64,000 nucleotides of DNA, from the NCBI GenBank assembly GCA_026702755.1, contig JAPPBX010000063.1, positions 1 to 64,000 on the forward strand. The letters are read 5' to 3'. Source of the DNA: Candidatus Poribacteria bacterium (lineage in GTDB: Bacteria; Poribacteria; WGA-4E; WGA-3G). Positions 45,522 through 53,857 of this stretch are shown piece by piece (position 1 is the first letter of the stretch; each line of letters begins with the position of its first letter). The notes beneath the pieces are model-generated. The model was not told the origin of the DNA. It was given only the letters and a program-made list of their open reading frames with translations, and made no database searches. Made by a program: the position numbers and the translations under genes.

Positions 45522-46601
45522 ATGCTTATTGTTGATGCCCACCTTGATCTATCCATGAATGCGTTACAAGGCAACCGAGACTTACTGAGTTCCGCCTATA
45601 CGATTCGTACCCAAGAGGCGCGTACGTCCGGAAACCAAGGCACCGTCGCACTCCCAGAGATGCGTCAAGGACGAATTGCGCTGAGTTTCGTCACGCTATT
45701 TGCCCGCTCCACCGGTAGACCCTCTCCGCATTCTGATTTTGCGTCGCCTGCTCAATCCTACGGTATCGCACAAGGGCAATTGGCTTACTACCGTGCCTTA
45801 GAAAGAATGGGATACGTCCGCATTATCACGGACCGGGAACAATTAGACAGCCACGTCAACGCTTGGCAGAGTTGGGAGAGCACAGCGATAGGCGATGCCA
45901 GCGACTACGATAATGCCCCTCCCTTGGGGTTCGTGATTAGTATGGAGGGTGCCGACCCGATCCTTTATCCGACCCAATTACAAGATTGGGTTGATGGTGG
46001 GTTGCGTCTGATCGGACTAACACACTACGGTCCCGGACGTTACGCCGGTGGAACAGGCACAGAAATCGGATTAACCGAACTCGGTCGTCCTTTGCTCGCT
46101 GAAATGGAACGTTTAGGCGTTATCCTTGACCTCACGCACTGCTCCGATCAGGCATTCTGGCAGGCATTAGAGCACTACAACGGATTAGTCCTCGCGAGTC
46201 ATAATAACTGCCGGGCACTGGTGCCGCATCAGCGTCAGTTCAGCGATGAACAATTACGGGCAATCTTTGAACGGGATGGGGTCATCGGTGCTGCTTTTGA
46301 TGCATGGATGCTTCAACCGGGTTGGGTTACGGGTGAGAGTTCCAATGGAGGAGTTACTTTGAACAATGTCGTTGACCATATTGACTATGTTTGTCAACTG
46401 GCGGGCAACAACCGGCACGCTGCTATTGGCACGGATTTGGATGGCGGTTATGGGCGTGAGCAATCCCCCAGCGACTTGGACACCATCGCTGATCTGCAGA
46501 AGATACCGGGCTTATTGGCAGATCGTGGCTATAGCGACGATGATATCACCGCCATCATGCACGGCAACTGGCTGCGATTTTTGCACAAAGCATGGTCTTA
46601 G
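45522..46601 (+). CDS. Membrane dipeptidase (peptidase family M19)
   Basis: The 359-residue protein has the M19 renal-dipeptidase-like layout: V-D-A-H-L-D at the start (H-x-D zinc ligands), V-I-S-M-E-G-A-D (bridging Glu), G-L-R-L-I-G-L-T-H-Y-G, L-D-L-T-H-C-S and L-A-S-H-N-N-C-R (two metal His), and A-I-G-T-D-L-D-G-G-Y-G near the end. The length fits. No export signal is visible. GAGAGGAATG lies before the ATG. It would hydrolyse dipeptides, possibly D-amino-acid-containing. The downstream lipoprotein gene starts 15 bases after its stop. Confidence 0.92.
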   Translation: MLIVDAHLDLSMNALQGNRDLLSSAYTIRTQEARTSGNQGTVALPEMRQGRIALSFVTLFARSTGRPSPHSDFASPAQSYGIAQGQLAYYRALERMGYVRIITDREQLDSHVNAWQSWESTAIGDASDYDNAPPLGFVISMEGADPILYPTQLQDWVDGGLRLIGLTHYGPGRYAGGTGTEIGLTELGRPLLAEMERLGVILDLTHCSDQAFWQALEHYNGLVLASHNNCRALVPHQRQFSDEQLRAIFERDGVIGAAFDAWMLQPGWVTGESSNGGVTLNNVVDHIDYVCQLAGNNRHAAIGTDLDGGYGREQSPSDLDTIADLQKIPGLLADRGYSDDDITAIMHGNWLRFLHKAWS

Positions 46602-46616
46602 ATAAGGAGACCTTTC

Positions 46617-47033
46617 ATGAATCGAACACTTAGGCTTCTCGCCCTCGTTGTTATTGGATTGTTTGTTTTTCTGATTAGCGGGTGTTCAAGCAGATCCCGC
46701 CCTTACATTGAGCTTGATGGGATAGGCTTCAGCGCCGAATTCGGTCGTCTGAATAAACGTTCAGATCCTGTGCGGCACGTTCAAGGTGGCGCGCGCTTGA
46801 TCTTGGCTTACGATCTTCAGAGCCGTTCCATCACAGGACATGTGGAGAACATGACCCACCAAACATTGAAACGTGTTAGGGTTACAGTCCGCTTATCCAA
46901 TGGCATAAAACTCGGTCCAACGCGTGTAGCAGACCTTTCGCCAGGCGCAACGCAGGAAATCAAGTTTGCCGAGATAGACGGAGATTTTACGGGTTGGACG
47001 GCGCATGTTGAAGTAGGCGGGAATGAGGATTAA
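46617..47033 (+). CDS. Small lipoprotein with FxLYD-like domain
   Basis: The 138-residue protein has a lipoprotein signal with lipobox L-I-S-G-C (Cys near residue 23). The body (S-I-T-G-H-V-E-N-M-T-H-Q-T-L-K-R-V-R-V-T-V-R-L-S-N-G ... L-S-P-G-A-T-Q-E-I) is a small beta-sandwich like the FxLYD/DUF3426 group. AAGGAGA lies about 7 bases before the ATG. Its function is unknown. Confidence 0.75.
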   Translation: MNRTLRLLALVVIGLFVFLISGCSSRSRPYIELDGIGFSAEFGRLNKRSDPVRHVQGGARLILAYDLQSRSITGHVENMTHQTLKRVRVTVRLSNGIKLGPTRVADLSPGATQEIKFAEIDGDFTGWTAHVEVGGNED

Positions 47034-47453
47034 AGGCTATTCTATCGGTCAGCGTTCTTCAGAAAATTAACGCATATTCTTTGCAAAAAAATCATAGGAG
47101 GGTCGCCGCGCTGTAACAATCCTTCTATATAATGTGTATGTCTCTAAATTTATAGTAAAGTCCATAATTATTTATACACCGACACAAGGGCGAGGATACA
47201 ATCCTCGCCAGCGGTGGTGGGGTTTTGTTCCTTGACGAACTGTAAACGTATTTTTGGATTTTACTATAAATGAACCTAAGGAATCTATGCATTATATGGA
47301 AGATAACGGGCAGACATCAAGTTTTTGCCACTTGAAACAAAAACAGAAATCTGTTATGATTAAATCCGTAAAAGGAACTCTCTTTCGTACTTTTTGGTAT
47401 GAGGATACACAAAATTTTCCAAACTTTAGTATAAAAATAGCAAAGGCGAGCTT
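47034..47453. other. 420-base intergenic region with a GCGAGG hairpin
   Basis: It contains a perfect 9-bp hairpin GGCGAGGAT-ACA-ATCCTCGCC at 47189-47209 followed by GCCAGCGG and a G/T-rich tail, as at 76-96. An AT-rich stretch with several TATAAT-like strings precedes the STAS gene. No gene was found that I would defend. Confidence 0.6.
47189..47209. repeat. GCGAGG-type intergenic hairpin, copy 2
   Basis: Perfect 9-bp stem with loop ACA, identical in plan to 76-96. Confidence 0.7.
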
Positions 47454-47801
47454 ATGCAAGTCAATATTCAAAATAAAAACTTCACAATTTTAGAGATTCA
47501 AGGAAGAGTCGTCGGACAAGATGCGGTCGTGCTTAAAACCATGCTTGAGGAACATATTCAGGCACTTGAGGCGCAAGGTGGAGTTCCCACACTCATTTTC
47601 AATATGTCTGGGGCACAGACAATGGATAGTGCGGGCTTAGGTGTGCTTATCACTACCAGCACCCAGATCCGTCAGAATGGGGGACGGACGGCACTTGTTA
47701 ACGTCAATAAGGGCATCAGACGTATGTTAATTCGGACAAACCTGACATCACTTTTTGAATTTCCCAAAAACCTTGCAGAAGCGATAGCCAAAAGTTTCTA
47801 A
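47454..47801 (+). CDS. STAS-domain anti-anti-sigma factor
   Basis: The 115-residue single-domain protein has the SpoIIAA-type order: F-T-I-L-E-I-Q-G-R-V, then T-L-I-F-N-M-S-G-A-Q-T-M-D-S-A-G-L-G-V-L, where the Ser of D-S-A-G-L-G is the usual phosphorylation site, then G-R-T-A-L-V-N-V-N-K and L-F-E-F-P-K-N-L-A-E-A. It would bind an anti-sigma kinase when unphosphorylated. No kinase, phosphatase or sigma gene is adjacent, so its partner switch lies elsewhere. It converges with the DUF4159 gene. Confidence 0.92.
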   Translation: MQVNIQNKNFTILEIQGRVVGQDAVVLKTMLEEHIQALEAQGGVPTLIFNMSGAQTMDSAGLGVLITTSTQIRQNGGRTALVNVNKGIRRMLIRTNLTSLFEFPKNLAEAIAKSF

Positions 47802-47829
47802 TCGGACGAAACTTAGGAAAGAAACAGTT

Positions 47830-49200
47830 TTACTCCGCATACCCTGTCCTATCTATGTTCCCGCCATATTTCAGCGCATAAATTAGCAGATTCGACATAA
47901 ACCGATAGACATCCGTAGAACGTCGGAGCCGCAGCATCGTGCGGCTCTCAATTTCTGCAGTCTCCATTGCACACATATAATCCTTGCGATTGTAAACCAC
48001 CGCTAACCGATCGTCGATGATAATCCCTTTCTGAAAACGGAACTGCGTCGGTTGTGCGTTGTTCTCATTGCCCCAGAATACATCGCCACCGGTAGGCGGT
48101 TTCGGCAAATGGTAATGAATACTGTAGATTTCATGATCGTGGGGTAGAATATCAAGCGGGTACTCTGGAAAAATCTGCCTGAGTTCATCGGCGACGACAT
48201 GTGCGAAAAGTCCGTTGAAGCCGCAGTCATCGAAAAACAGCATCCCACCCTTTTCAACGATATATTTCCGAAGTGCGGCACGCTCTGCTGATGTGAAACC
48301 TGTTTGCAGCGGACCATCTTTCGCCAGCCCTCGTCCGACGGTAATATCTTTGTCGTGTCCTGTCATGATGATGAGTGGGGCATCCATAATCTGTGGATCG
48401 GTGAGTCGTAGCGCACCGCCAGCGAAATCCATATCCGCTCGAATCGGGGTGTGATCTTCCAACCATTTGATGAGTGCTGGAATGGCAGTCGGATCCTGCC
48501 ACCAATCCGAAAGTGAATGTTTGAGTCGAATTAACCGGATATGCCCACGGATCTCGTCTCCTGTGCCTTCAAGGATACCGCCTAATTTTTCTTTCGGTAT
48601 CTTTACAAAATTCCGCAATGTATCAATTCCATCTCCTAAACCTCCTGTCGGCAAAGAGCCGTCCAGAAATTCTGAAAGTCCACTTTTAGCAGCATTGGTG
48701 CCTCGACTTCTTACGACGGAAGATGCACCTTTTTCTATGACGGGTGCTTCTACTCTGGGAGTAACAGATGAATGTACGGATGAAGCATTAGGGGTCTCAC
48801 CGGTGGGGAGTGTCGGTGCTATCGCCATTTCCGTAGGATTCGGGACATCGGTTTCGAGGTCTAATGGTGCTACTTGCCGCACAACCTCCCTTTCGTTCTT
48901 TGGAAGTTGCTGCATAGGCGACACTTGTGTTAGTATGCGATTCGTGGGGATTTCTCTTGAAAGTGGAATGTTCGTCGAGACGGTCCGCCGAGTTGGGCGG
49001 GTTTCCACATCCGTTCTGGCAGGATTGAGCGTAACGAAGGTCGCCTCAAATGAATCTTTATTCAACTCCCGCTGTCCAGACAGCAGCAAGGCTGCTATCA
49101 GTACAAAGAGCAGATGCAATCCGACTGAGGCGATGACTGCATGAGGTTTGTATCGCAAGTTTCGGTTTACAAGCTGCACCGAAAAATGTCTCTGTTTCAT
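47830..49200 (-). CDS. DUF4159 protein with N-terminal membrane anchor
   Basis: The 456-residue protein has one N-terminal transmembrane helix (A-V-I-A-S-V-G-L-H-L-L-F-V-L-I-A-A-L-L-L, ~20-40), like TonB-type proteins. A long low-complexity linker follows, then a C-terminal DUF4159 domain (from ~230): D-A-P-L-I-I-M-T-G-H, L-R-K-Y-I-V-E-K-G-G-M-L-F-F-D-D-C-G, I-H-Y-H-L-P-K-P and S-T-D-V-Y-R-F-M-S-N-L-L-I-Y. DUF4159 proteins usually accompany MoxR/Bat clusters; here that cluster is about 30 kb away. GCAAGG lies before the ATG. Confidence 0.87.
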   Translation of the reverse strand: MKQRHFSVQLVNRNLRYKPHAVIASVGLHLLFVLIAALLLSGQRELNKDSFEATFVTLNPARTDVETRPTRRTVSTNIPLSREIPTNRILTQVSPMQQLPKNEREVVRQVAPLDLETDVPNPTEMAIAPTLPTGETPNASSVHSSVTPRVEAPVIEKGASSVVRSRGTNAAKSGLSEFLDGSLPTGGLGDGIDTLRNFVKIPKEKLGGILEGTGDEIRGHIRLIRLKHSLSDWWQDPTAIPALIKWLEDHTPIRADMDFAGGALRLTDPQIMDAPLIIMTGHDKDITVGRGLAKDGPLQTGFTSAERAALRKYIVEKGGMLFFDDCGFNGLFAHVVADELRQIFPEYPLDILPHDHEIYSIHYHLPKPPTGGDVFWGNENNAQPTQFRFQKGIIIDDRLAVVYNRKDYMCAMETAEIESRTMLRLRRSTDVYRFMSNLLIYALKYGGNIDRTGYAE

Positions 49201-49278
49201 TTTTTTTATTTACCTTGCGGTTCGTTACGGCTTGTGATCTTCGCTAAGAGGATGGAAGTTTCTTAGTCCCCGGTATCC

Positions 49279-49848
49279 TTAGAGATGCCGCTGAATTTGT
49301 AGATAACTCTGTGCATCTAACTCCCGATAATCTGGAATATCGTACCGGTTCCCTTGTACGTCTGTCACAAAAAGTCGTGCCGGGGGCACCTGTTTGATAT
49401 TCTGGTTCAGCCCACGCACCGAGAACGTTATACGTCCCCGCGCCGTTTGGACCTCCCACTCATGGATGCCGAATTGCTCTTTTACACGATACACTTTCTG
49501 AATTGTGGGTGTGAAATATCGTTTATCCAACTCTTCTCGTAGGATTTTCTGACTCTCCGGTGTGAGTTCTGATGGGTTCACGAGAATCCCGATTTCAGTG
49601 TCCTCATCGGCAGCGATGGAGATGTAACCATCTGGGTTGCTGAGCGGCATGAGCCTTCTCACCAGCACGCGTAGATGACAGACCTCATCCTGAATTTCGA
49701 GCCGTGCTGTCCCGACTTCAGCACGCGTGAACGTGAGTTGGGCTGCATCCAAATAACGCGGCGTAAAGTCATCCGGTTCAGACGACTCCGGTTTTGCCGT
49801 GTCATCTGTGGTAAGTGTGCCCTCTTTTTTTCCGTTTTCATTTTTCAT
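49279..49848 (-). CDS. DUF1854 protein, partner of the ABC exporter
   Basis: The 189-residue protein starts at ATG 49848, two bases after the ABC transporter stop, with GGAG in the end of that gene as ribosome site. The domain shows L-T-F-T-R-A-E-V-G-T-A-R-L-E, V-L-V-R-R-L-M-P-L-S-N-P-D-G-Y-I-S-I and Y-F-T-P-T-I-Q-K-V-Y-R-V-K-E-Q-F-G ... W-E-V-Q-T-A-R-G-R-I-T-F, the DUF1854 pattern. In other bacteria DUF1854 genes are paired with just this type of ABC transporter, sometimes near cyanophycin genes, none of which are seen here. Confidence 0.87.
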   Translation of the reverse strand: MKNENGKKEGTLTTDDTAKPESSEPDDFTPRYLDAAQLTFTRAEVGTARLEIQDEVCHLRVLVRRLMPLSNPDGYISIAADEDTEIGILVNPSELTPESQKILREELDKRYFTPTIQKVYRVKEQFGIHEWEVQTARGRITFSVRGLNQNIKQVPPARLFVTDVQGNRYDIPDYRELDAQSYLQIQRHL

Positions 49849-49850
49849 AT

Positions 49851-52172
49851 TTATCGCTCCACGGCTTGCGCTTGGGCGCGGATATTGGCAGCTTCCCTTT
49901 GCGTTTCTACAAGTTTGTAATAGATACCCTGTTGTTCCATAAGTTCCTCGTGAGAACCGCACTCAACACCCTTGCCTTTTTCGATCACGAAGAGACGATC
50001 GGCGTTTCGGAGCGTTGAAAGTCGGTGAGCAATTGCAAATGTCGTCCGGTTCTGCACCAATCTGTCAATCGCTTGCTGAATTTTCTTTTCGGTTTCTACA
50101 TCTACAGATGAAGTGGCTTCGTCGAGAATTAAGATACGCGGGTTGTGCAAAATCGCCCGTGCGATTGAAATGCGCTGTCTTTCACCTCCGGAGAGGCGTC
50201 CACCGCGTTCACCAACTTCTGTATCGTACCCGTCAGGGAACTTGACGATAAATTCGTGGGCATTCGCTGCCTTTGCTGCTGTGATAATATCCTCCATCTT
50301 GGCATCGGGATGCGCGTAGGCGATGTTCTCGGCAATCGTGCCGCTGAACAGATACGGTTCCTGTAGTACTACGCCAATCTGTTGACGCAAATCTTTGAGG
50401 TTGATTTGCTTGATGTCTTCACCGTCAATCTCCAACTGTCCAGAATCCGGTGTATAAAAACGGCAGATGAGGTTAATGAGCGTTGACTTCCCCGCCCCGG
50501 AATGACCGACCAATCCGATCATCTCACCGGGTTGCACGTGTAGATTGATGTCCCGAAGCACCGGTTTGTGGGAGTCGTAACCGAAGGTCATATTGTGAAA
50601 TCTAACCTCTCCTGTGATATTCGGCATCGCTTTAAGGTTGCCGTCGTCCAACTGTTCTGGTTGCGAGTCTATGACTTCAAAAAGCCGTTCCGCTGCTGTC
50701 ATTGAACGAGAAGCCCAGTTGATGAGCGGACTGATATAGCGCATCGGTTCATAGAACCTCATGAGATACCCATGGAAAGTCATGAGGGTGCCGAGGGACA
50801 TTGTTCCAGTGAGAACATCAAGCCCACCAACGTACCAGACGATGAGAGAACCCAACTGAATAGCAGACATCAAAGGTGGGTAGTAGGTCGCCCAGATCAT
50901 CTCAGCGTTGGTTTCATAATCCCGTGCATCGATGTTAGCATAGGCAAACCGGTTGACTTCACCGCGTTGTTGTCCGAAAGCGCGGACGACCCGAATACCA
51001 GATACCGAATCGTTGACGACATCGAACAGTTTTGAGCGTCGTCGCCACGCACGGTGCCAGAGGCTGCGGACTTTCTTCCAAAACCAACCTGCCCCGAAGA
51101 CGATTATCGGAATCGGGATTAGGATGAAACATGCCAATTTCCAGTTCATCCAGAAAAGGATACCTCCAATCCCAAAGAAGAGGAACACCTGCACAGCGAG
51201 AAACGAGAGTCCTTCTAACATAAAATCCTGAAGTCTTTCGCTGTCTTCTGTGATGTGTGAAATGACAGTACCTGTTGTTCGTTTGTCGAAAAATCGGATA
51301 GATAAGTTGTGCAAGTGCTGGTAGACATGAGACCGGATGTTTGCAGAGATGCGAAATGTCAACCAAGCCGCCAGACGTCCTTGGAAAATTGCAAATATCA
51401 AACTGATGACTTGTGCAGCTAACAGTGTACCAATAGCAACTGCTAAAGCGATTGTCGCGGGTTGAATCCTTCGGAATAGTTCCGCTAACCACGTTAACTG
51501 CGTATCCGCTGGCGGAGTAACAAGATTGTTCAACTGTAGGATATCGTCAATCAGAATACGATTGAAATATTGTGGCACTAAAGAAATAAGTGTTCCGACG
51601 ATGATGAGTGCAATAAAGAGAATTGCTCTACCGCGATAGGGTTGTATGTAGGACAGAATCCGTAGCATCACCTTGTGCTTCTTGGTGCATGCGGGGCAAG
51701 GCGAGAACTCATCTGGCAAGGGCAGCCCGCAGCTTTTACAGGCGTGATCCTCAGACTTATAGTCCCAAATGGGTGCTTCGTCGCGTTTGCCGTTTCGGAA
51801 CTCAATCTCGTCCCCGATGAATCGTGCGACAAACCCGAACTTTGAGGCACAACCATTGGAATACCTGATAAGGTCTACCGTTCCTTCTTCTGTTTCCAGT
51901 ACCAAGAGTCCAGCATCCACTACGATTTCGGGACGGATGCCAAGTACGCTCTGGTAGGGAATATAGTGGAGCACCTCACCTTCACTTGTTACAGTAAGTA
52001 TCGCCGCTTCTGTTAGCACGAACCATTCTTCACCGTAATGACCGTCTGAGCGGACATCACTTCGGACAGCAAACCGAATCTGTTCTATCGGGGTATCCAA
52101 ATTTTGTAATGTCTCTTTGAGTGAGTCGGGCAGCGCGTCAAGCGTACCCGTTGGTGTCTCTGCAGTTGCCAT
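49851..52172 (-). CDS. ABC exporter (fused permease/ATPase) with N-terminal PH-like and zinc-ribbon region
   Basis: The 773-residue protein has an unusual N-terminal ~160 residues: a PH-like segment (E-E-W-F-V-L-T-E-A-A-I-L-T-V) and a zinc ribbon C-K-S-C-G-L-P ... C-P-A-C near 144-163. A six-helix exporter domain follows (~175-480). The ATPase comes last, with Walker A G-H-S-G-A-G-K-S-T-L, signature L-S-G-G-E-R-Q-R and Walker B I-L-I-L-D-E-A-T-S-S-V-D. It should work as a homodimer or with DUF1854, which is encoded 2 bases downstream. The substrate is unknown. Confidence 0.92.
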   Translation of the reverse strand: MATAETPTGTLDALPDSLKETLQNLDTPIEQIRFAVRSDVRSDGHYGEEWFVLTEAAILTVTSEGEVLHYIPYQSVLGIRPEIVVDAGLLVLETEEGTVDLIRYSNGCASKFGFVARFIGDEIEFRNGKRDEAPIWDYKSEDHACKSCGLPLPDEFSPCPACTKKHKVMLRILSYIQPYRGRAILFIALIIVGTLISLVPQYFNRILIDDILQLNNLVTPPADTQLTWLAELFRRIQPATIALAVAIGTLLAAQVISLIFAIFQGRLAAWLTFRISANIRSHVYQHLHNLSIRFFDKRTTGTVISHITEDSERLQDFMLEGLSFLAVQVFLFFGIGGILFWMNWKLACFILIPIPIIVFGAGWFWKKVRSLWHRAWRRRSKLFDVVNDSVSGIRVVRAFGQQRGEVNRFAYANIDARDYETNAEMIWATYYPPLMSAIQLGSLIVWYVGGLDVLTGTMSLGTLMTFHGYLMRFYEPMRYISPLINWASRSMTAAERLFEVIDSQPEQLDDGNLKAMPNITGEVRFHNMTFGYDSHKPVLRDINLHVQPGEMIGLVGHSGAGKSTLINLICRFYTPDSGQLEIDGEDIKQINLKDLRQQIGVVLQEPYLFSGTIAENIAYAHPDAKMEDIITAAKAANAHEFIVKFPDGYDTEVGERGGRLSGGERQRISIARAILHNPRILILDEATSSVDVETEKKIQQAIDRLVQNRTTFAIAHRLSTLRNADRLFVIEKGKGVECGSHEELMEQQGIYYKLVETQREAANIRAQAQAVER

Positions 52173-52193
52173 TCCTTCTTTGTTCTCCCATAC

Positions 52194-52415
52194 TTACTTC
52201 CCGGGCGTGCGCTCGTCCGGATATTTCCAAAGGACTTTGCGATCAATAGACTTCCAACGCCTTGAATCAACGCGTTGGGTAACAAATATCTTCTTACCAC
52301 ACCTGCACCGTATATCGTGAACATGCCCGTTTGAACAGGTCTTTTTTTCAACAAAGTCGATACTGTCTTGGTGGACGCGATAACCGCGCCTGCATGAATA
52401 ACAGACTAAGTACAT
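52194..52415 (-). CDS. Small zinc-ribbon-like protein
   Basis: The 73-residue protein carries paired Cys/His positions: Y-L-V-C-Y-S-C-R-R-G-Y near the start and C-S-N-G-H-V-H-D-I-R-C-R-C-G-K-K-I-F in the middle, consistent with one or two small zinc sites. ATG 52415 was chosen with TGGAGAT 7 bases upstream; an in-frame ATG five codons earlier is possible. It lies just upstream of the ABC exporter gene on the same strand (21-base gap) and could share its transcript. Function unknown. Confidence 0.6.
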   Translation of the reverse strand: MYLVCYSCRRGYRVHQDSIDFVEKKTCSNGHVHDIRCRCGKKIFVTQRVDSRRWKSIDRKVLWKYPDERTPGK

Positions 52416-52546
52416 GACGAATATCTCCATCTACTGTGTTTCCGAATATTGGATACTCACCTTTATAAAAACCCGTTTCTCGCAATTTAATTCAAAAAAT
52501 ATGACTTTCTATGTAGGATGTCTCTGTATCCTGACTTCATGCTGAC

Positions 52547-53665
52547 TTAAGCAACAACAGAGTGCTTCTCCAAAACCTCGTCGTTCAGTTCAACACCAAG
52601 TCCGGGCTTCGTTGAGGGAATGATGTATCCATCTTCCCACTGCAACGGTTCCTTAAGTATTTCAGCGTGGAAACCATCCCATGTATGGATGCCTTCCTGA
52701 ATCAGGAAATTCGGACTGCAGACATCCAATTGGATATTTGCCGCGCCGCCAATCGGACCGCCGTATAGATGCGGTGCGATCTGGGCATAGTGTGCTTCAC
52801 CCATAGAGGCAATCTTCTTCGCTTCAAGGATACCACCTGTAATCGTCAAATCCATCTGCAAAATAGATGCTGCCTGTTGCTCCAGCAGATCCGCGAACTC
52901 ATATTTTGTCAATAATCGTTCTCCGGTGGCGATTGGAATGCTCGTTGACTGGGCAACGCGTACCATCTCCTTGATATTCTCCGGTGGTATCGGTTCCTCG
53001 AACCAGAGCGGATCGTACTGTTCCACGCGTTTCGCAAAACGGATTGCGCTATTGGTGTTGAATTGCCCATGTGTCCCGATTAGAATATCACACCTATCAC
53101 CAACGGCATCGCGAATGCCACGGATGACACTCTCAGCATAATCAAGGGTTTCTAACCTATCGGCAGTACCTGCATCGACCGGGTCAAACTTGACAGCGGT
53201 AAAACCTTTTTCGACGTAAGAGAGCGCGAGTTCGCCTGTTTTTTCTGGAGAATCGCCGCGCCGCCATTGCAACAGGTAGGAATAAGCGCGCAGTTTCTCA
53301 TGGAACATACCACCTAATAGGTTGTAAATCGGCTGATTCAACGCTTTGCCAACGATGTCCCAGCACGCCATCTCGATCGCACTCATTGCTGGTGTCGTCA
53401 GTGGACCCGAGTGCCGTACACAGGGACCTTCATAGAGGGTTGACCAGATTTTTTCAATCCGAAACGGGTCCGTTCCAATCAAGAAACGCTCGCCCCAATC
53501 TTTGATGAGTTCAACGACGACATGATTCAGTTGTGTATGATAGGTACATTCGCCTACGCCTTCGATGCCATCATCGGTTATCAGCTTGACGAAAATCCAA
53601 CGTCTTCCACCCCAGTGTGGCGGCGGCACATCAACGAGATACGTTTTCACATCAACAATCTTCAT
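52547..53665 (-). CDS. Enolase-superfamily enzyme (mandelate racemase / galactonate dehydratase-like)
   Basis: The 372-residue protein has the full capping plus barrel layout: M-K-I-V-D-V-K-T-Y-L-V start, G-I-E-G-V-G-E-C-T-Y, S-A-I-E-M-A-C-W-D-I-V-G-K-A-L-N-Q-P-I-Y-N-L-L-G-G, then G-F-T-A-V-K-F-D-P-V (K-x-D in place of K-x-K), W-F-E-E-P-I-P-P-E-N and I-A-T-G-E-R-L. A distal P-H-L-Y-G-G-P-I-G region follows. These give the three acidic Mg ligands and suggest a sugar-acid dehydratase. GCAAGGAAAG lies before the ATG. Confidence 0.9.
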   Translation of the reverse strand: MKIVDVKTYLVDVPPPHWGGRRWIFVKLITDDGIEGVGECTYHTQLNHVVVELIKDWGERFLIGTDPFRIEKIWSTLYEGPCVRHSGPLTTPAMSAIEMACWDIVGKALNQPIYNLLGGMFHEKLRAYSYLLQWRRGDSPEKTGELALSYVEKGFTAVKFDPVDAGTADRLETLDYAESVIRGIRDAVGDRCDILIGTHGQFNTNSAIRFAKRVEQYDPLWFEEPIPPENIKEMVRVAQSTSIPIATGERLLTKYEFADLLEQQAASILQMDLTITGGILEAKKIASMGEAHYAQIAPHLYGGPIGGAANIQLDVCSPNFLIQEGIHTWDGFHAEILKEPLQWEDGYIIPSTKPGLGVELNDEVLEKHSVVA

Positions 53666-53857
53666 TCTTTTAACTTTCCTTGCGGAGTAACGACGTGGGT
53701 TTGGTATTCACATACCTTTCAAAAGATCTAGGGAAACACCCAAGCAAAAACCCCTCCACTACGTTACGGGCTACGGTTTTCTGGTAGATAGCAGCGAAGA
53801 ATTATCATCGAAGCCAATCAACAGTTAACCTTATTTTTTTACTTTCGTTGCGGTTGG

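Noticed and set aside
47254-47493. 79-residue frame upstream of the STAS gene
   Set aside because: No ribosome site, overlaps the STAS start in another frame, composition like intergenic DNA.
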